Assembly: GCA_016177865.1 (NCBI GenBank)
Contig: JACOUJ010000072.1
Location: 1-8,039, forward strand
Reading direction: 5' to 3'
Length of the DNA stretch: 8,039 nucleotides
DNA from: Candidatus Rokuibacteriota bacterium
GTDB lineage: Bacteria; Methylomirabilota; Methylomirabilia; Rokubacteriales; JACOUJ01
Both the position numbers and the translations under genes were made by a program. This document shows, piece after piece, positions 5,164-8,039 of the stretch. The notes under the pieces were generated by a model. It did not search any database. It worked only from the letters and a program-made list of their open reading frames with translations, and was not told where the DNA came from. Numbering within the stretch: the first letter of the stretch is position 1; each line of letters opens with the position of its first letter.

Positions 5164-5975
5164 TCCGTTTTTCCGGTGTTCAGCCTACGTGCCGGACCTG
5201 ACCCGCTTGACCGGCAGCGTCGATCCCGGCGATGCACGTGGATGAGCGCATCAGCCACATCTAGAGTGAACCCCGCTCTGATATGGAGTGAACAAAGCTC
5301 TTCGAAGGGCGCTCGCCTCGGCGCCTTGCGGGATCCAGCCGCCGGGGTCTGCTGTTCTTGGACCTGCCGGCGCATCTCTTCCCGCCTGGCCTGGACGGAT
5401 CTCCTGTACTCTTCCATCTCACCCTGGGATCTCGGGCTCCCCTCCTCGACGATCCCACCCATTCTGAAGTGCATCTCGCCATAGAAATCATTCAATCGAT
5501 CCTGATCCCGTTCGAATTCCATCCGATCCCAAGACTCTTGACGCATGAGTACCCTTCTCAGCCGGATAAACAAGTTGAGAAACTGCGGGTAGAGATCGTC
5601 AATCGCGGGATCGTGGCGGGAGAAGTGAGACGTGATGGGGCCGGCGAGGGAACGAATCGCGGCCTCTTTGTCCATCAGGGCGAGTCCCGTGGCGGGCCAG
5701 TCTTGCCGGCCATGCGGTTCACCGCGTAGAAATGCTCTCCGTACGGCTTGCGCCCGTGAGAGCAGAAATTGGGCCTCCATTCCGATTTCACCCAAGCGAA
5801 TGAACACCTGATTTTGTGTCTGGAGGCGGACGGAGTAGCGCATGAGCGTTTTTTGGGCTCTGGTAGAAAAGTAGAGAAGGACGAGTCCAGCCCCCAATGC
5901 AGCTAAAAAGCCCCCGATCAGGCTACCTATGACCGAGGCGCCAAGCGGCGTCTGATACCACGGGACTGTGCTCAT
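5148..5975 (-). CDS. Membrane-anchored helical protein of unknown function
   Basis: I do not recognise this protein of 275 residues. It opens with MSTVPWYQTPLGASVIGSLI. One hydrophobic segment spans about 12-36, with GG and GAG motifs, and then a long, charged, mostly helical region that reads as cytoplasmic. Residues around 130-210 are rich in Arg, Glu and Gln (for example FERDQDRLNDFYGEMHF and REEMRRQVQEQQ) and could form coiled coils. The C-terminal 40 residues are basic and low in complexity. I chose ATG 5975, which leaves a short N-terminus. A GTG at 6011 would add 12 residues, and neither has a strong binding site. G+C is visibly lower than in the flanks (47% in 5761-5820). It is the first gene of the leftward set, starting about 50 bases after a strong terminator, and its end overlaps the next gene by 16 bases. 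Confidence 0.78.
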   Translation of the reverse strand: MSTVPWYQTPLGASVIGSLIGGFLAALGAGLVLLYFSTRAQKTLMRYSVRLQTQNQVFIRLGEIGMEAQFLLSRAQAVRRAFLRGEPHGRQDWPATGLALMDKEAAIRSLAGPITSHFSRHDPAIDDLYPQFLNLFIRLRRVLMRQESWDRMEFERDQDRLNDFYGEMHFRMGGIVEEGSPRSQGEMEEYRRSVQARREEMRRQVQEQQTPAAGSRKAPRRAPFEELCSLHIRAGFTLDVADALIHVHRRDRRCRSSGSGPARRLNTGKTEWSEW

Positions 5976-6025
5976 CAGTGTGCGCTCAACCTCTGCCCCA
6001 AACCACCCCACGTCACCCAGAGAGC

Positions 6026-6066
6026 AAAAGAAAAGCCCCTAGGGAAATCCGCGACCTCCCGAGGGG
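6026..6066 (-). terminator. Intrinsic terminator after the tRNA-Asp remnant
   Basis: On the minus strand CCCCT and AGGGG (outer stem, 6066-6062 with 6040-6036) enclose GGGA and TCCC separated by one mismatch. The hairpin is followed by CTTTTCTTTT (6035-6026). This is the best T-tract in the window. It would stop transcription coming from the tRNA remnant before the four-gene set. Confidence 0.7.
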
Positions 6067-6086
6067 TTCTGATTCGGACCCAAGCC

Positions 6087-6125
6087 TGACAGTCCAGTAT
6101 GCTGACCAGGCTGCACCACGACCCC
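6087..6125 (-). pseudogene. tRNA-Asp remnant (5' half)
   Basis: Thirty-nine bases match the 5' part of the tRNA-Asp at 2115-2192 with two differences: T to C in the D loop, and C to T at the 3' end of the D stem, which now breaks one pair. They cover the acceptor 5' strand, the D arm, the anticodon 5' stem and the anticodon GTC plus A. The 3' anticodon strand TCCAG is absent. The following GGCTTGGGTCCGAATC and ACCCC can be aligned, poorly and with deletions, to the T arm and acceptor 3' strand, which suggests decay of a complete gene. No good -10 box lies upstream, where the functional copy has TACATT. It cannot fold as a tRNA. Confidence 0.85.
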
Positions 6126-6168
6126 GCAGAGGCCTACGATGCACCGAACGGGGAATTCTGTCCACGGG

Positions 6169-6189
6169 CCTCGCGGGGCGGGCGCGAGG
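6169..6189. repeat. Perfect 7-bp inverted repeat in the divergent gap
   Basis: CCTCGCG, loop GGGCGGG, CGCGAGG lies in the 225-base gap between the tRNA remnant and the PrpD family gene. It could be an operator or a hairpin; nothing else supports either role. Confidence 0.35.
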
Positions 6190-6211
6190 GCCGGGTGGCC
6201 GTTCCCCGGGC

Positions 6212-6220
6212 GGGGGGGGG
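6212..6220 (+). repeat. Nine-G homopolymer run
   Basis: Nine consecutive G residues sit in a G-rich stretch (CCCCGGGC before, ACGGG after) about 130 bases upstream of the PrpD family gene. Such runs are prone to slippage and to sequencing or assembly error. Confidence 0.8.
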
Positions 6221-6225
6221 ACGGG

Positions 6226-6231
6226 TTGACA
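6226..6231 (+). promoter_or_regulatory. TTGACA box, possible -35 of the PrpD-ComA operon
   Basis: A perfect TTGACA lies about 120 bases upstream of the PrpD start on the plus strand. The hexamer at 17 bases, AAAGCT, is a poor -10 box, so this is only a candidate. The remainder of the gap to 6340 is G-rich with no other clear signal. Confidence 0.3.
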
Positions 6232-6350
6232 AGGCCCGGAAGGGCAGCAAAGCTAGAGGGAGGTGGGGCGGGCCATCGGCCCCAGGCCGAGCACGGACCG
6301 CCAGGAGGCCGGGGCGGCCGACCGGGGCGACTCGCCGGGAGGAGGGAGAC

Positions 6351-7721
6351 GTGACGCACGCCGAACGACTGGCGGCCTTCATCGTCAGGGCATCGTACGA
6401 GGAGCTCTCCGGGGCGGCCCGCGAGCAGCTCAAGCTCCGGGTGCTGGACACCCTCGGCTGCGCCATCGGGGCGCTCGCGGGGGAGCCCGCCCGCCTGATC
6501 CGGCAGCAGGTCGAGGATCTCGGCGGGACCGGCCATGCGACCCTCATCGGGGGCGGGCGCACCGCCCCCGACCGGGCGGCCTTCTACAACGGCGCGCTGG
6601 CGCGCTATCTGGACTTCAACGACAGCTACGTGGCGAAGGGCGAGTCCTGCCACCCGAGCGACAACCTGGGGGCGGTGCTCGCCGCGGTGGAGTACGCCCA
6701 GCGGAGCGGCCGCGACCTCCTCACCGCCCTGGCGGTGGCCTACCAGGTCCAGTGCCGGCTGAGCGACGTGGCGCCGGTGCGGGCCAAGGGGTTCGACCAC
6801 ACGACCCAGGGCTCCTACGCGGTCGCCGCCGGGGTCTCGAAGGCCCTGGGCCTCGACCAGGCCCGCGCAAGCCACGCCATCGCGATCTGCGGGACCGCCT
6901 TCAACGCGCTGCGCGTCACCCGGACCGGCGCCCTGTCACACTGGAAGGGGCTCGCCTACCCCAACACCGCCGGCTGCGCGACCCACGCGACCTTCCTGGC
7001 GATGCGGGGGATCACCGGCCCCCCGGAGGTGTTCGAGGGGAACAAGGGCTTCATGGAGGCGATCGCCGGCCGCTTCGAGATCGACTGGTCGCGGGAGGAC
7101 CTCGAGCGGGTGACGCTGACGGGGATCAAGAAGTACAATGCCGAGTACCACTCCCAGTCGACCATCGAGGGGCTTCTGGAGCTCAAACGGGAGCACGGCT
7201 TCGGCGCCCGGGAGGTGGAGCGGATCGAGATCGACATCTTCGACGTGGCCTACCACATCATCGGCGGCGGGGAGGAGGGGGACAAGACCCGGGTCCGCAC
7301 CAAGGAAGAGGCCGACCACAGTCTGCCGTACATGGTGGCGGTCGCGCTGCTCGACGGCCAGGTCATGCCCGAGCAGTACCGGCCGGAGCGCATCGCCCGC
7401 GAGGACGTGCAGTCGCTCCTGCGGCGAGTCGCCGTGCGGCCGTCCGAGGAGTACAGCCGGCGGTTCCCGGCCGAGATGCCGTGCCGCCTCACCGTCGGGC
7501 TCAGGGACGGCCGGACCCTGGTCAAGGAGAAGCGCGACTTCGAAGGGTTCCCCACCCGCCCGATGGCCTGGTCGACGGTGGTCGGGAAGTTCGAGCGGCT
7601 GGCCGAGCCGTACGCCGACGCCGGCCTCCGGCGCGAGATCGCCGACGCCGTCGCGAAGCTGGAGACGCTCCCGGTCTCCCACCTGACGGCGCTGCTCGAG
7701 AAGGTTCGCGCACCGGCTTGA
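6351..7721 (+). CDS. MmgE/PrpD family protein
   Basis: This cytoplasmic protein of 456 residues has the normal family length. The family includes 2-methylcitrate dehydratase (PrpD) and cis-aconitate decarboxylase, which act on tricarboxylic-type acids without an iron-sulfur cluster. Family features visible are the N-terminal helical domain with LRVLDTLGCAIGALAG (29-44), YLDFNDSY (87-94), the CHPSDN stretch (100-105), an HTTQGSYAVAAG helix (150-161), HWKGLAYPNTAG (197-208), FEGNKGFMEA (228-237) and the smaller C-terminal domain. His101 and Lys199 are plausible active-site residues by analogy with cis-aconitate decarboxylase; this is from memory, not alignment. I chose GTG 6351, which follows AGGAGGGAGAC; the frame is open further upstream but that part is low-complexity and non-homologous. 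It is followed 33 bases later by the ComA-like gene. No methylcitrate synthase or lyase is in the window, so the true substrate is open. Confidence 0.93.
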   Translation: MTHAERLAAFIVRASYEELSGAAREQLKLRVLDTLGCAIGALAGEPARLIRQQVEDLGGTGHATLIGGGRTAPDRAAFYNGALARYLDFNDSYVAKGESCHPSDNLGAVLAAVEYAQRSGRDLLTALAVAYQVQCRLSDVAPVRAKGFDHTTQGSYAVAAGVSKALGLDQARASHAIAICGTAFNALRVTRTGALSHWKGLAYPNTAGCATHATFLAMRGITGPPEVFEGNKGFMEAIAGRFEIDWSREDLERVTLTGIKKYNAEYHSQSTIEGLLELKREHGFGAREVERIEIDIFDVAYHIIGGGEEGDKTRVRTKEEADHSLPYMVAVALLDGQVMPEQYRPERIAREDVQSLLRRVAVRPSEEYSRRFPAEMPCRLTVGLRDGRTLVKEKRDFEGFPTRPMAWSTVVGKFERLAEPYADAGLRREIADAVAKLETLPVSHLTALLEKVRAPA

Positions 7722-7754
7722 CCTCCCGGAGCCGCAAGGAAAGGAGGACCCGCG

Positions 7755-8039
7755 ATGCCGAAACACCCCGAAACCCCTGAGAGGGCGTTCGCCTTCCTGA
7801 GATCCAACGCGCGCCCGCCCAAGCCCCGCCGGCGCGGGGTCACGGAGATCCGCGGGCCCTACTACACCCCCATGGGGAAGCGCTACCTCCAGGACATCCT
7901 GGAGACCATGGGCGACTACGTGGACAGCCTCAAGTTCGCCGGCGGCTCGTTCAGCCTGATGCCGCGGCGCGCCGTCGCCGAGCTGATCGACCTCTGCCAC
8001 CAGCACGATGTCCTGGTCTCCACCGGCGGGTTCATCGAG
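7755..8039 (+). CDS. Phosphosulfolactate synthase (ComA/HSA32) family protein, N-terminal part
   Basis: The first 95 residues of a protein similar to (2R)-phospho-3-sulfolactate synthase are visible; the gene runs off the right edge, and the family is about 250-300 residues. ComA adds sulfite to phosphoenolpyruvate, the first step of one coenzyme M route. Motifs are KPRRRGVTEIRGPYY (23-37), a helix LQDILETMGDYVDSLKF (45-61) ending in the conserved Lys60, GGSFSLMPR (63-71) and the strand HDVLVSTGGFIE (84-95). The GVTEIRGPYY and GGSFSLMP wording resembles, from memory, the plant HSA32 branch more than archaeal ComA, so sulfolactate synthesis is not assured. AGGAGG lies seven bases before ATG 7755. 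The gene probably shares a transcript with the PrpD family gene; an organic-acid or sulfonate role for the pair is inference. Confidence 0.9.
   Translation, partial: MPKHPETPERAFAFLRSNARPPKPRRRGVTEIRGPYYTPMGKRYLQDILETMGDYVDSLKFAGGSFSLMPRRAVAELIDLCHQHDVLVSTGGFIE

Noticed and set aside
6087..6125. A second functional tRNA-Asp
   Set aside because: The 3' anticodon stem is missing, and the T arm and acceptor 3' strand are degenerate, so no cloverleaf can form.
6263..7780. Second plus-strand open frame of 505 codons over the PrpD family gene
   Set aside because: It is a shifted frame of the PrpD gene, rich in Arg, Gly and Pro, with no family resemblance.
6936..8006. Minus-strand open frame of 356 codons opposite PrpD and the ComA-like gene
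   Set aside because: It is antisense to two well-supported genes and its translation resembles no known family.
1..8039. CRISPR array, insertion sequence or integrase
   Set aside because: I saw no regularly spaced direct repeats, no transposase or recombinase-like protein, and no terminal inverted repeats with target duplications.

Overview
The window looks like a chromosomal segment of an uncultured, high-G+C bacterium. Codon third positions are mostly G or C, most genes have strong AGGAGG-type ribosome binding sites, and GTG starts are common. The gene mix (PrpD family, ComA-like synthase, DUF1989, tautomerase, secreted amidohydrolases, a selenoprotein) is what I would expect from a soil or sediment lineage such as Rokubacteria/Methylomirabilota. 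That placement is an impression from gene content, not a computed result.

Left part (1-1949, all minus strand): from right to left in transcription order there is a tautomerase with its catalytic proline at residue 2, a short glutaredoxin-like gene, a four-helix membrane protein of unknown function, and the first 145 codons of a transketolase that runs off the left edge. The glutaredoxin-like gene is the highlight. Its frame is interrupted by a TGA exactly where the first Cys of the CxxC redox motif belongs, giving U-V-S-C. It starts at a well-placed ATG and ribosome binding site, and the TGA is followed at once by a hairpin that fits a bacterial SECIS element. I read it as an 88-residue selenoprotein that a standard gene caller would truncate.

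Middle part (2115-6125, all minus strand): a complete tRNA-Asp(GTC) with its own promoter, encoded CCA and a downstream hairpin lies at 2115-2192. About 3.9 kb away, in the same orientation, is a decayed second copy of its 5' half (6087-6125), followed by a terminator. Between them sits a four-gene set transcribed leftward: a membrane-anchored helical protein, two related exported amidohydrolases, and a DUF1989 (urea carboxylase-associated) protein. Part of this stretch has clearly lower G+C than the flanks, so the segment between the two tRNA copies may have been inserted or duplicated.

Right part (6351-8039, plus strand): an MmgE/PrpD family protein followed 33 bases later by the start of a phosphosulfolactate synthase (ComA/HSA32-like) gene that runs off the right edge. 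These two probably form one operon, divergent from the middle set. The 225 bases between the tRNA remnant and the PrpD gene hold an inverted repeat, a nine-G run and a TTGACA box.
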